From the NCBI RefSeq assembly GCF_030282825.1, contig NZ_JASTZU010000063.1, forward strand, positions 496,001 through 560,000: DNA of 64,000 bases. The letters are read 5' to 3'. Positions 26,544 to 39,822 of this stretch are shown in pieces. Each line of letters starts with the position of its first letter. Positions within the stretch are counted from its first letter, which is position 1. Below the pieces are notes generated by a model. The model ran no database searches, was not told the origin of the DNA, and saw only the letters and a program-made list of their open reading frames with translations. This DNA is from Aquibacillus rhizosphaerae. GTDB taxonomy: Bacteria; Bacillota; Bacilli; Bacillales; Amphibacillaceae. Made by a program: the position numbers and the translations under genes.

Positions 26544-27367
26544 AGCAATTAAAGAGAATAGCGACTTATGTGTTTCTAAGTATTGCAGCTTTAGTGTCCA
26601 TATTTCCATTTTTATGGATGCTTGTTAGTATGACTAATAAATCCGTAGATGTTACCAAAGGTCGTTTACTTCCCGGTACGCATTTATTGGAAAACTTGAA
26701 AGTATTATTTGGTCAAGTAGATATCATGAACGCCATGATTAACTCAACCATAATAGCAGTAATTACAACATTCCTAACACTATTAATTGCTTCTTTAGCT
26801 GGTTATGGCTTTGAAATCTATCGCTCACCGGGAAAGGATAGAGTGTTTAGTATTCTACTTATATCGATGATGATTCCATTTGCTGCAATTATGATACCGT
26901 TGTACCGTTTATTCGGACAAATTTCTGGGACAGCGCCTTTCTTAGGTATTGATACATTAGCGGCAGCATTATTACCTACAGTTGTTACAGCCTTTTTCAT
27001 CTTTTTCTTCCGGCAAAATACAAAAATGTTTGCGAAAGAATTGGTGGAAGCTGGAAGGATGGATGGGTTAAGTGAAATAGGCATCTTTTTCCGTATCTAT
27101 GTACCTACGATGAAAACAACTTTTGCGGCAGCTGCAATTATTGCATTCATGAATAGTTGGAACAACTATCTATGGCCATTAGTTGTTTTACAATCACCAG
27201 ACAAGTTAACGATTCCATTGTTAATTTCAAACCTTGGTTCTGGTTATACACCGGATTATGGTGTCATTATGACGGCAATTGTTTTTGCAACACTTCCAAC
27301 AGCTGCTGTATTCTTCTTCATGCAGAAACACTTCGTAGCCGGTATGATGGGATCAGTAAAGGGTTAA
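26540..27367 (+). CDS. Sugar ABC transporter permease (MalG type)
   Basis: A 275-residue permease with six membrane segments. The EAA loop reads EAGRMDGLSEIGIFFRIYVP at about residue 169. It pairs with the upstream MalF-type permease to form the channel and overlaps it by 4 bases. A hairpin follows before the first glycosidase gene. Confidence 0.93.
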   Translation: MKQLKRIATYVFLSIAALVSIFPFLWMLVSMTNKSVDVTKGRLLPGTHLLENLKVLFGQVDIMNAMINSTIIAVITTFLTLLIASLAGYGFEIYRSPGKDRVFSILLISMMIPFAAIMIPLYRLFGQISGTAPFLGIDTLAAALLPTVVTAFFIFFFRQNTKMFAKELVEAGRMDGLSEIGIFFRIYVPTMKTTFAAAAIIAFMNSWNNYLWPLVVLQSPDKLTIPLLISNLGSGYTPDYGVIMTAIVFATLPTAAVFFFMQKHFVAGMMGSVKG

Positions 27368-27374
27368 TTTGGGA

Positions 27375-27418
27375 ATAGGTATCTTGTCTCACATTCGTGG
27401 GACCGGGTACCTATCTTT
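27375..27418 (+). terminator. Hairpin after the permease genes
   Basis: ATAGGTATCTTGTCTCAC and its near-complement GTGGGACCGGGTACCTAT form a long imperfect stem followed by CTTTAAAG. It probably terminates or attenuates between importer and glycosidase genes. Confidence 0.6.
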
Positions 27419-27490
27419 AAAGTTTAGTGAACAGAAGAATGGTTATGGTATAGAACCATTCCTGAGCTGCTAATACATATAGGAGGGTGA

Positions 27491-30616
<3,126 letters not shown>

Positions 30617-30740
30617 ATTGCGATGATGACTTGACATGGAAAACATATAGAAGCAACTTAACAAAAAATACTTGTTTAATTCCTACTAATTTTAAAACCA
30701 TCTACTACAATGTAGATAATGAGAATAAGGGAGGGAAATC

Positions 30741-32810
30741 ATGGTGAAAAAATTCAAACCCGTTAGTGATAAAATATCAAAAATGTTGCACGGTGCAGAT
30801 TATAATCCTGAACAGTGGTTCCAATACCCTGAAGTTTTTGAAGAAGATATTCGTTTAATGAAATTAGCGAATTGTAATGTAATGTCAGTAGGTATATTTT
30901 CTTGGACGACGATTGAACCGGAGGAAGGTCATTTTCAGTTTAAATGGCTAGACCATGTTCTAGATACATTTGCTGAAAACGGTATCTATGCATTTTTGGC
31001 AACACCAAGTGGAGCGAGACCGGCTTGGATGTCTGAAAAGTATCCGGAAGTTCTACGTGTGGGACCAAACCGTGTCAGGAATTTACATGGGTTGAGACAC
31101 AACCATTGTTACACAGCACCTGTGTACCGGGAAAAAGTAAAGATTATAAATGCTAAGCTAGCAGAACGTTATGCCAATCACCCAGCAGTTATTGGTTGGC
31201 ATGTATCGAATGAATACGGAGGAGAGTGTCATTGCGGTTTCTGTCAGGACGCATTCCGAAACTGGTTAAAAGAAAAGTATCAAACACTAGATAACCTGAA
31301 TCACGCTTGGTGGGCAACCTTCTGGAGTCATACGTACACAGCTTGGTCACAAGTAGAGTCACCTGCTCCCCAGGGGGAAACAATGGTTCATGGTCTAAAT
31401 TTAGATTGGAAGCGATTTGTTTCAGACCAAACGATTGATTTTTATAAACATGAGATCGCGCCGTTAAAGGAAAGGAATCCAAATCTTCCTGCGACAACTA
31501 ATTTCATGGAAGCGTTTGAAGGATTGGACTATGCTAAATTTGCAAAAGAACTGGACTTCGTCTCATGGGATTCGTATCCAACCTGGCACTTTACCGCGGA
31601 TGATATTAATGTGGCTGCCTGGACTGCTTTTAACCATGATATGTTTCGATCTTTAAAAGGTGGTCAACCATTCTTGCTCATGGAAAGCACGCCGAGTTTA
31701 ACGAACTGGCAAGAAATTAGTAAGTTAAAACGGCCAGGTATGCATGTATTATCTTCTTTACAAGCAATTGCACATGGATCCGATTCCGTTCAGTATTTCC
31801 AATGGCGTAAAAGTCGTGGGTCAAGTGAGAAGTTTCATGGTGCCGTAGTAGACCATGTGGGAAGTGAGAATACTCGAGTATTTCAAGACGTTACGGAAGT
31901 CGGAGAAGTATTAACACAGTTGGATGAAATAGTAGGTACAAGTGTAGAACCTGAGGTAGCAATTATTTTTGATACAGAAAATCGCTGGGCGGTGAAAGAT
32001 GCCCAAGGGCCCCGTAATATAGGTGTGAAATATGAAGAGACAATTCTAAATCATTACAAAGCGTTCTGGGAAAAGGGTGTACCTGTAGATGTCATTGATA
32101 TGGACACGGATATATCAAAATATAAGCTAGTAGTTGCACCAATGCTATACATGGTAAAACCAGGGGTTGGTGAAAAAATAGAACAATTTGTAAACGATGG
32201 TGGAAAGTTTGTAACTACTTATTGGTCAGGGATTGTAGATGAGAATGACCTTTGTTTCTTAGGAGGTTTTCCTGGTCCACTTCGTAAGACACTAGGGATT
32301 TGGTCAGAGGAGATAGATGGTTTGCATGATGGTCAAACAAATCAAATTATTTTTTCACAAGATAACGAAATTGGTCTTAAGGGTTCCTTTGAAGTGTATG
32401 ACCTATGTGATTTGATCCATCTTGAAGGTGCTCAAGCACTAGCAATTTACCAAGAGGATTTTTATGCAGGAAGACCTGCAATAACGGTTAATCAATTGGG
32501 AAAAGGAAGGGGATATTATATAGCTTCAAGAATTGAAAATCAATGTCACTCTGATTTTTATGGTGCGTTGATAAAGCAAATAGGAATCAAAACAGTAATC
32601 AACGGCGAGTTACCGTATGCAGTTACAGCACAATTAAGAACGGATGGTGAAAAAGATTTTATCTTCCTATCTAATTTTAGTGCAGATACACAGGTAGTCG
32701 ATCTTATAGACAAAGCACTTATCGATGTACGAACTGGAAAGGCTGTACCAAATAAAATGGAAATACCGGCGTATGGAATGAAAGTATTAAAAAGAAAAGC
32801 TAGTTTCTAA
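30741..32810 (+). CDS. Beta-galactosidase, GH42
   Basis: A 689-residue GH42 enzyme. It has HGADYNPEQW at the start of the barrel, the acid/base Glu158 in HVSNEYGGECHCGFC and the nucleophile near residue 315 in LLMESTPS. The Cys cluster CHCGFC with a further upstream Cys is the zinc site seen in some GH42 enzymes. It has no signal peptide, so it acts in the cytoplasm. Relatives (GanA, BgaB) favour galacto-oligosaccharides and galactans over lactose. GGGAGGG precedes the ATG. It has a 124-base upstream gap and so may have its own promoter. Confidence 0.95.
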   Translation: MVKKFKPVSDKISKMLHGADYNPEQWFQYPEVFEEDIRLMKLANCNVMSVGIFSWTTIEPEEGHFQFKWLDHVLDTFAENGIYAFLATPSGARPAWMSEKYPEVLRVGPNRVRNLHGLRHNHCYTAPVYREKVKIINAKLAERYANHPAVIGWHVSNEYGGECHCGFCQDAFRNWLKEKYQTLDNLNHAWWATFWSHTYTAWSQVESPAPQGETMVHGLNLDWKRFVSDQTIDFYKHEIAPLKERNPNLPATTNFMEAFEGLDYAKFAKELDFVSWDSYPTWHFTADDINVAAWTAFNHDMFRSLKGGQPFLLMESTPSLTNWQEISKLKRPGMHVLSSLQAIAHGSDSVQYFQWRKSRGSSEKFHGAVVDHVGSENTRVFQDVTEVGEVLTQLDEIVGTSVEPEVAIIFDTENRWAVKDAQGPRNIGVKYEETILNHYKAFWEKGVPVDVIDMDTDISKYKLVVAPMLYMVKPGVGEKIEQFVNDGGKFVTTYWSGIVDENDLCFLGGFPGPLRKTLGIWSEEIDGLHDGQTNQIIFSQDNEIGLKGSFEVYDLCDLIHLEGAQALAIYQEDFYAGRPAITVNQLGKGRGYYIASRIENQCHSDFYGALIKQIGIKTVINGELPYAVTAQLRTDGEKDFIFLSNFSADTQVVDLIDKALIDVRTGKAVPNKMEIPAYGMKVLKRKASF

Positions 32811-32982
32811 GATTGTTATACGTATAAAATGGGCGGAAAACATTTCTTTCACGTGAGTGTATATAAATAAAAGATATCGAGATTCATTGTCTACCAAGGC
32901 TTTTCTCGGGTTGACTTTGGATGAACACACAGGCGTTTACACTATTCTAAATAAAATGTAATCGTATTCGGAGGTTTTACTT

Positions 32983-35169
32983 ATGCCAATAACTTTTGAT
33001 TCATCTAGTAAAGTATTTCACCTACAGGCTAAACATACAAGTTATGTTATGCAGATTGTAAAAGAGGGTTATTTAGCTCATTTATATTGGGGTAAGCGAG
33101 TGAGACAATCCCGTGTACCTAATAACCTTCGTTATCTTGATCGAGGTTTTTCTGGTAATCCGAACAAAGAAGACAGAGGCTTTTCACTGGATACACTTCC
33201 ACATGAATACCCTGCTTATGGAAATACGGACTTTAGAGGTCCTGCAATTCAGGTTGAGCAATCAAATGGATCAAGAATAACAGATCTTCGCTATGATTCA
33301 CATGAAATTATTTCTGGAAAGCCTAAGTTACCCGGTCTCCCTGCTACCTATGTAGAAGATGATAAGGAGGCTGAAACGTTAAAAGTACGGCTAAAAGATG
33401 TTGAATTAGGTTTAGTTATCACGTTAACGTATTCCGTATATAAGGGCTTGGATGTGATTACGCGCTCTACTTATATAGAAAATAACGGAAAAGATTCTCT
33501 CCGTCTGTTAAAGGCTGCGTCGATGAATGTGGATTTTCGTGATAAGCATTTTGAAATGGTTAATTTGCCGGGTGCTCATGCCCGTGAGCGTGATATAGAG
33601 CAGCTTCCACTAAGAATAGGAATGCAATCAGTTGGAAGTAGACGAGGATCTAGCAGTCATCATCAAAACCCTTTTATTGCATTGACTCGACCTGAAACAA
33701 CAGAGAATACTGGAGAGGTTTATGGTTTTAGTCTTGTTTATAGTGGAAGCTTTGACGCTTCTGTAGAAGTAGATCAAACGGAACAAGCTCGTGTCACGAT
33801 GGGGATAAACAGTTTTGATTTTTCATGGTTGCTTGAACCGAATCAGTTTTTTCAAACACCAGAGGTCGTAATGGTGTACAGTTCAAAAGGTATAGGTGAC
33901 ATGTCAAGAACTTATCATAAACTTTACAGAGATCGACTTTGTAGAGGCGAACATAGACATAAAGAGCGCCCGATTTTGATCAATAATTGGGAAGCGACCT
34001 ATTTCGACTTTGATGAAGATTCCATTTTACGCATTGCAGATCATGCCGCCGAAGCAGGGATTGAGTTATTTGTTTTAGATGACGGCTGGTTTGGAAAGCG
34101 AGATAACGATAAGTCTTCCTTGGGTGATTGGTTTGTTTACGAAGACAAGTTACCGAACGGCTTACCTGCTTTAGTGAAAAAGATTAATCAAAAAGGAATG
34201 AAATTCGGATTGTGGTTTGAACCTGAAATGGTCTCTGTTGACAGTGATTTATATCGAAATCATCCGGATTGGTGTATACATGTACCTGAGAGACGACGGT
34301 CTGAAAGTAGAAACCAACTCGTTTTAGATTTTTCAAGGTCGGATGTTTGTGAAGAAATAATAAACCGGTTGACAGCCATTTTAGAAAGTGCCCCTATTGA
34401 CTACGTGAAGTGGGATATGAATCGAAATATGACAGAAATTGGGTCAGCTAGCCTTCCGCCAATTAGGCAAAAAGAAACAGCTCACCGATACATATTAGGT
34501 TTATATGCTGTGTTAGAGGAGCTCACTTCTCGATTTCCGCACATTTTGTTTGAAAGCTGTTCTGGCGGTGGTGGAAGATTTGACCCTGGTATGCTTTATT
34601 ACATGCCGCAAACGTGGACGAGTGATAATACGGATGCCATATCCCGGTTACGTATCCAGTATGGAACAAGTCTTGTTTACCCTGTAAGTACTATAGGAGC
34701 CCATGTCTCTGAAGTACCAAACCATCAGGTAGGGAGAATAACACCACTTGAAACGAGAGGACATGTAGCAATGGACGGAAACCTAGGCTATGAATTGGAT
34801 GTAACCAAGTTAGCCGAAGAAGAACTCGAACAAATTAAAGCACAAGTATCGATATATAAATCTATTCGTAAAACCGTACAATTCGGTGACCTATATCGGG
34901 TAGTAGATCCTTTTCTATGTCAAAACTATGGAACAGTTCATGTAAATGAAGATAAATCAAAAGCGGTGTTTTTCTATGTCCATGTGCTTGCAGAGGCAAA
35001 TGGACCGTTCCATACAATAAAGTTGGCTGGATTAGACCCCGAAAAAGATTATCGAATTTTAGAAACTGGAGAAGTTTATGGTGGAGATGAACTTATGAAC
35101 ATGGGTTTGAATGTACCTTACCCAGATCATGACTTTAAAAGTGTCATGTACCGCCTAGAAGAAGATTAG
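32983..35169 (+). CDS. Alpha-galactosidase, GH36
   Basis: A 728-residue GH36 enzyme that releases alpha-1,6-galactose from raffinose-type sugars or galactomannan fragments. It has an N-terminal beta-sandwich, then the barrel with FVLDDGWFGKRDND, nucleophile Asp in VKWDMNR (about 478) and acid/base Asp in ESCSGGGGRFDPGML (about 535). Length fits the tetrameric bacterial group. An AATCGTATTCGGAGG stretch holds the binding site before the ATG. The 172-base gap upstream carries a possible TTGACT...TACACT promoter, so this gene may be read separately. Confidence 0.95.
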   Translation: MPITFDSSSKVFHLQAKHTSYVMQIVKEGYLAHLYWGKRVRQSRVPNNLRYLDRGFSGNPNKEDRGFSLDTLPHEYPAYGNTDFRGPAIQVEQSNGSRITDLRYDSHEIISGKPKLPGLPATYVEDDKEAETLKVRLKDVELGLVITLTYSVYKGLDVITRSTYIENNGKDSLRLLKAASMNVDFRDKHFEMVNLPGAHARERDIEQLPLRIGMQSVGSRRGSSSHHQNPFIALTRPETTENTGEVYGFSLVYSGSFDASVEVDQTEQARVTMGINSFDFSWLLEPNQFFQTPEVVMVYSSKGIGDMSRTYHKLYRDRLCRGEHRHKERPILINNWEATYFDFDEDSILRIADHAAEAGIELFVLDDGWFGKRDNDKSSLGDWFVYEDKLPNGLPALVKKINQKGMKFGLWFEPEMVSVDSDLYRNHPDWCIHVPERRRSESRNQLVLDFSRSDVCEEIINRLTAILESAPIDYVKWDMNRNMTEIGSASLPPIRQKETAHRYILGLYAVLEELTSRFPHILFESCSGGGGRFDPGMLYYMPQTWTSDNTDAISRLRIQYGTSLVYPVSTIGAHVSEVPNHQVGRITPLETRGHVAMDGNLGYELDVTKLAEEELEQIKAQVSIYKSIRKTVQFGDLYRVVDPFLCQNYGTVHVNEDKSKAVFFYVHVLAEANGPFHTIKLAGLDPEKDYRILETGEVYGGDELMNMGLNVPYPDHDFKSVMYRLEED

Positions 35170-35209
35170 GATAAATATGATTGGAATAAATGTTTAATAG
35201 AAAGGTAGG

Positions 35210-38200
35210 ATGATTAGATTGAAAGAAGCTTATAAATCAACATTAGAGCCGAGTATTGATTGGCTTTCAAATTTAAATGTATATGCAGTTAATCGACTTC
35301 CTGCACATTCAGACCATCTTTATTATCAAACAATAACAGAAGCAAATTCCAATTCTGCTATGAAGATGAGACATAGCTTAAATGGGAATTGGAAATTTAA
35401 TTACGCTATTAATCCTCAAAGTCGAGTGGAGGATTTTTATCGAAATGATTTTGATGTGTCATCATGGGGTGATATTACTGTTCCAGGACATATTCAGCTA
35501 CAAGGTTATGGGAAAGCACAATACGTAAATACGATGTACCCGTGGGATGGTCATAATGATATTCTTCCCCCTGACATACCAGAGGATCACAATCCAGTTG
35601 GTAGTTATGTGAAGTCATTTTATCTACCGACTAACATGGACAAAAAGCCGGTTTATATATCTTTCCAGGGGGTAGAATCAGCATTCTATGTATGGTTAAA
35701 TGGTGAGTTCATTGGATATAGTGAAGATTCATTTACCCCGGCTGAATTTGAGCTGACACCCTATTTACATGACGGAGAAAATAAATTAGCAGTAGAGGTA
35801 TATCAACGAAGTACAGGTAGCTGGTTGGAAGATCAGGACTTTTGGAGGTTCTCAGGTATATTTCGAGAAGTGTATCTTTATACTGTTCCTAAAATTCACG
35901 TGAATGATTTGAATGTTCGTGCGCAGTTAGACGCCACGTACAAAGTTGGTTCACTTGATGTAGATTTAAGCTTTTTATCAGAAGTACCAGATGGAACAAA
36001 AGTAGTAGCAAACCTAACCGATAAAAGCGGTGATTTAGTAGTTTCCCAAACAACGGAGCCTGATCAGCTAAAAGGTAAAATTACTGTCGAGGTTGATACT
36101 CCTTATCTGTGGAGTGCTGAAGACCCCTATTTATACAAATTATATATTCAAATCTTCGATAAGGATGATCACCTAGTTGAGGTTATCCCGCAAAAGATTG
36201 GTTTTAGAAGATTTGAAATGATTGATAAAATCATGTGTATTAATGGAAAACGGATTGTTTTTAAAGGTGTTAACCGCCATGAATTTAATTGCTATAGTGG
36301 ACGAACAATTACGAGAGAGGATATGTTATGGGATGTCAAAACATTAAAAAGAAATAACATGAATGCTGTTCGTACATCTCATTACCCAAACCAAACATAC
36401 TGGTATGAACTGTGTGATGAGTATGGTTTGTATGTGATCGATGAAATGAACTTAGAAACGCATGGTTCCTGGCAAAAGATGGGTGCTGTTGAACCTTCTT
36501 GGAATATCCCAGGCAACAAAAAAGAATGGGAAAATATTGTCATAGATAGAGCTATTTCCATGTACGAACGAGATAAAAATCATCCATCTATTATTATTTG
36601 GTCTTGTGGGAATGAGTCCTATGCTGGAGAAGTGATTCTAAACGTTTCCAACTATTTTAGATCGGTGGATCCAAGCAGGCTTGTTCATTATGAAGGAGTT
36701 TTTTACGATCGAGATTACAACGCAACGAGCGATATGGAAAGTCGTATGTATGCAAAACCAGCAGATATTGAGCGATATCTGAATGATAATCCCGAAAAGC
36801 CATATATTAGCTGTGAGTACATGCATGCGATGGGGAATTCGCTAGGTGGGATGTATAAATATACGGACCTTGAAAATAAGTTCCCGATGTATCAGGGTGG
36901 TTTTATTTGGGATTATATCGACCAATCATTAATAAAAAAAGATCGTTACGGGGATGAGTACTTAGCATACGGTGGAGATTTTGGCGATCGACCAACCGAT
37001 TATGGATTTTGTGCGAACGGTATTGTTCATGCTAATCGGGAGTTATCCCCCAAAATGCAAGAGGTGAAGTTTTTATATCAAAACGTCAAGCTTATACCTG
37101 ATCAGACTGGTGTAACGATTATTAACAATCATCTTTTTACGAATGTATTAGCGTATGATTTAGAATATATCCTATATGTAGAAGGTAAAGAACTATACCG
37201 AAACAAAGTTTCTGCTGATGTAGAACCGCAAAGTAAAGAACGCATTGCTTTTTATTGGCCGGATGATTTGCAACTTGATTCTGGAGAGTATTGTATTCAT
37301 ACATTACTTAAGCTAAAAGAACATAACTTATGGGCAGAAGCTGGTTATGAAGTTGCTTTTGGTCAGTTTGTGTATGACATCGAGTTAGACACAGAAGAAG
37401 AGGTTAGTAAAGGGAATTTAAAAGTAGTAGAAGGTGACGTGAACATTGGCGTTCATGGTAATGATTTTACTATTATGTTTTCTAAACAAGTAGGTAGTTT
37501 AACTTCAGTTAATTATGCAGGTGAAGAAATGATTGCCTATCCACCGGCTCCTTTATTTTGGAGAGCTACAACAGATAACGATAGAGGGTATGCACAAAGT
37601 TTTGAATCAGGATGCTGGTTAACAGCAAGTCTTGCTAGAAAATGTACGGAGATTCTTTTTACGGAAGAGGATGACCATGTTGATGTAGGATTCACTTATA
37701 AATTCTCCATTAGTGACGAAATAGAGACAAAGGTAATCTACTCCGTATATTCAGACGGTAGTATCCGAGTGAAATCTGCATATCAAGGTGCTAATCACTT
37801 ACCACACATGCCTATCTTTGCGGTTTCATTTAAAGTTCCTGCAGATTACCACAATTTAGAGTGGTATGGTATGGGTCCAGAAGAAAATTATTCAGACCGA
37901 GCAATGGGAGCAAGGCTAGGTAGATTTAAAAATCAAGTAGCTGATAATCTATCGAAATATGTAATGCCACAAGAATCAGGGAACCGGACCGGTATACGCT
38001 GGGTAAGTGTAACAAGCGAAACAGGGAAAGGTTTAAACATAGCGTCAACAAATAAGGCACTTGAATGCAATTTTTCTCCATACACTGCATTTGAACTTGA
38101 GAACGCGCAACATCATTACGAATTACCGAATATTCATTACACCGTAGTAACCATTGCAGGTAAACAAATGGGTGTTGGTGGAGACGATAGTTGGGGTGCA

Positions 38201-38272
38201 CCGGTTCATGATGAACATCTAATAAAAGCAAATGAGGATATGAGTTTTGAGTTTTTAATAAGTAGGATATGA
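35210..38272 (+). CDS. Beta-galactosidase, GH2 (LacZ type), second copy
   Basis: A 1020-residue GH2 enzyme with the same domain order as the first copy. The motifs are EDQDFWRFSGIFREVYL, acid/base Glu in IIIWSCGNESYAGE (about 469), nucleophile in ISCEYMHAMGNSLGG (about 536) and WYGMGPEENYSDRA near the end. The two copies are diverged, so they are not a recent tandem duplication and may differ in linkage preference. The start is either ATG 35210 or, with better spacing from AAAGGTAGG, TTG 35219. The gene sits 40 bases after the GH36 gene and ends the locus at a hairpin. Confidence 0.93.
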   Translation: MIRLKEAYKSTLEPSIDWLSNLNVYAVNRLPAHSDHLYYQTITEANSNSAMKMRHSLNGNWKFNYAINPQSRVEDFYRNDFDVSSWGDITVPGHIQLQGYGKAQYVNTMYPWDGHNDILPPDIPEDHNPVGSYVKSFYLPTNMDKKPVYISFQGVESAFYVWLNGEFIGYSEDSFTPAEFELTPYLHDGENKLAVEVYQRSTGSWLEDQDFWRFSGIFREVYLYTVPKIHVNDLNVRAQLDATYKVGSLDVDLSFLSEVPDGTKVVANLTDKSGDLVVSQTTEPDQLKGKITVEVDTPYLWSAEDPYLYKLYIQIFDKDDHLVEVIPQKIGFRRFEMIDKIMCINGKRIVFKGVNRHEFNCYSGRTITREDMLWDVKTLKRNNMNAVRTSHYPNQTYWYELCDEYGLYVIDEMNLETHGSWQKMGAVEPSWNIPGNKKEWENIVIDRAISMYERDKNHPSIIIWSCGNESYAGEVILNVSNYFRSVDPSRLVHYEGVFYDRDYNATSDMESRMYAKPADIERYLNDNPEKPYISCEYMHAMGNSLGGMYKYTDLENKFPMYQGGFIWDYIDQSLIKKDRYGDEYLAYGGDFGDRPTDYGFCANGIVHANRELSPKMQEVKFLYQNVKLIPDQTGVTIINNHLFTNVLAYDLEYILYVEGKELYRNKVSADVEPQSKERIAFYWPDDLQLDSGEYCIHTLLKLKEHNLWAEAGYEVAFGQFVYDIELDTEEEVSKGNLKVVEGDVNIGVHGNDFTIMFSKQVGSLTSVNYAGEEMIAYPPAPLFWRATTDNDRGYAQSFESGCWLTASLARKCTEILFTEEDDHVDVGFTYKFSISDEIETKVIYSVYSDGSIRVKSAYQGANHLPHMPIFAVSFKVPADYHNLEWYGMGPEENYSDRAMGARLGRFKNQVADNLSKYVMPQESGNRTGIRWVSVTSETGKGLNIASTNKALECNFSPYTAFELENAQHHYELPNIHYTVVTIAGKQMGVGGDDSWGAPVHDEHLIKANEDMSFEFLISRI

Positions 38273-38291
38273 GTCTTTTATTTTTTAGATG

Positions 38292-38320
38292 GAGAGTCTC
38301 CTATAAAGGGGACTCTCTTC
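38292..38320 (+). terminator. Intrinsic terminator ending the galactoside locus
   Basis: GAGAGTCTCC and GGGGACTCTC form a stem with a 6-base loop and a short T-rich tail (TTCT). Confidence 0.65.
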
Positions 38321-38414
38321 TGATGTCTTAGGAGAAACCGACATTCATACCATCATCTTGCATATGGTTAGACTAAACCAACATATTCACTCATAATATA
38401 AAAGGTTAGAGGGG

Positions 38415-39668
38415 GTGTTGGTAATTCAACAGAAAGAACATGAATCTGTATTACATAATCCAACAGGGAAACAGCGCTTAGGCTTGGCTTTTCTGCTCGC
38501 TATGCTTAGCATGTTAGGGCCATTCAATATTGATATGTATTTACCTAGTTTCCCAGAAATAGCTGATGATTTAGAGGCTCGTGCTTCACTGGTGCAACTT
38601 AGTCTAACCGCATGTTTAATCGGACTTGCAATCGGACAAGTCGTTGTTGGTCCAATTAGTGACGCAAGAGGTAGAAAAAAACCTTTATTACTATTCCTTA
38701 CTTTATTTGCATTTGCATCGCTTATTTGTGCGCTTGCACCGAATATAACGATATTAGTAATTGCTCGATTCTTACAAGGGTTTACTGCTTCAGCTGGAAT
38801 TGTACTTTCGCGTGCTGTTGTGCGTGATGTGTTTACTGGAAAAGAATTAACGAAATTTTTTGCGCTTTTGATGGTGATTAATGCGACTGCTCCAATCATC
38901 GCACCGTTAAGTGGTGGAGCTGTTTTACTATTGCCTTTTGCAACATGGCATACTATTTTCTTGTTCTTAAGCCTACTCGGAATCGTTATTGTTTCAACGG
39001 TTGCGTTCAAGTTAAAAGAAACATTGCCAGAAGAAAGACGCATACCTAGTTCGATTGGAAGTTCCGTCCGAACGATGGGAAGTCTACTGAAAGATCGGTC
39101 TTTTATTGGTTATGCTATTGTAGTTGGCTTTGTGCAAGGGGGAACTTTTGCATATGTAGCTGGTACACCATTCGTTTATCAAGATATCTATCATGTTTCA
39201 CCGCAAGCATTTAGTTTATTATTTGGTATTAATGGTCTAGCAATTATTTTAGGAAGTTTTCTTGTTGGACGCTTGAGTGACATCCTGGAAGAAAGAACTT
39301 TACTTCGCACAGGTGTCATTACATCGTTATGTACAAACGCGTTATTACTAGTCATGACAATTATGGAAGGACCATTATACATGTTAGTGATACCGATATT
39401 TATTCATCTGTTAACGATTGGGATTGTCTTAACAAGTTCGTTTTCAGTGGCCATGAAACATCAGGGACATCGAGCTGGGAGTGCGAGTGCGCTTTTAGGT
39501 ATGCTTCCATTAGTAGTTGGTTCGATATTAGCTCCTATCGTTGGAATTAACGAAGCTTCAGCAGTGCCAATGGGTGCAGCATTATTCAGTAGTTCTCTGA
39601 TTGGCTTTATCGCCTTCTTTACACTAACTAAAAAAGAGAAGCCCGAATTAGAAGAACAAAAAAGTTAA
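38415..39668 (+). CDS. Bcr/CflA-family multidrug efflux MFS transporter
   Basis: A 417-residue, 12-segment major facilitator. The family signatures are FNIDMYLPSFPEIADDL in segment 1, GPISDARGRKKPLL in the first loop and ARFLQGFTASAGIVLSRAVV in segment 4, followed by RDVF. It exports drugs or metabolites by proton antiport. The start is unsure: GTG 38415 and TTG 38418 both lie close to an AGAGGGGG site and no ATG is well placed. Both ends are marked by hairpins. Confidence 0.9.
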   Translation: MLVIQQKEHESVLHNPTGKQRLGLAFLLAMLSMLGPFNIDMYLPSFPEIADDLEARASLVQLSLTACLIGLAIGQVVVGPISDARGRKKPLLLFLTLFAFASLICALAPNITILVIARFLQGFTASAGIVLSRAVVRDVFTGKELTKFFALLMVINATAPIIAPLSGGAVLLLPFATWHTIFLFLSLLGIVIVSTVAFKLKETLPEERRIPSSIGSSVRTMGSLLKDRSFIGYAIVVGFVQGGTFAYVAGTPFVYQDIYHVSPQAFSLLFGINGLAIILGSFLVGRLSDILEERTLLRTGVITSLCTNALLLVMTIMEGPLYMLVIPIFIHLLTIGIVLTSSFSVAMKHQGHRAGSASALLGMLPLVVGSILAPIVGINEASAVPMGAALFSSSLIGFIAFFTLTKKEKPELEEQKS

Positions 39669-39673
39669 TACAA

Positions 39674-39718
39674 GAAAATAAAAATAGGGACAGTCTATCT
39701 GTTCCTATTTTTATTTTC
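39674..39718 (+). terminator. Intrinsic terminator after the Bcr/CflA gene
   Basis: AAAATAAAAATAGG and CCTATTTTTATTTT form an A/T-rich 14-bp stem around a 13-base loop. Confidence 0.75.
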
Positions 39719-39822
39719 AATAGCTTATCCGTATGCGTGTGGAATTATTTGTTATAATTAATATTAATTTAATAGACAGATTGAAAGTGAATCTAGAGCA
39801 TAAAAAAATGGAGGAGAAACAA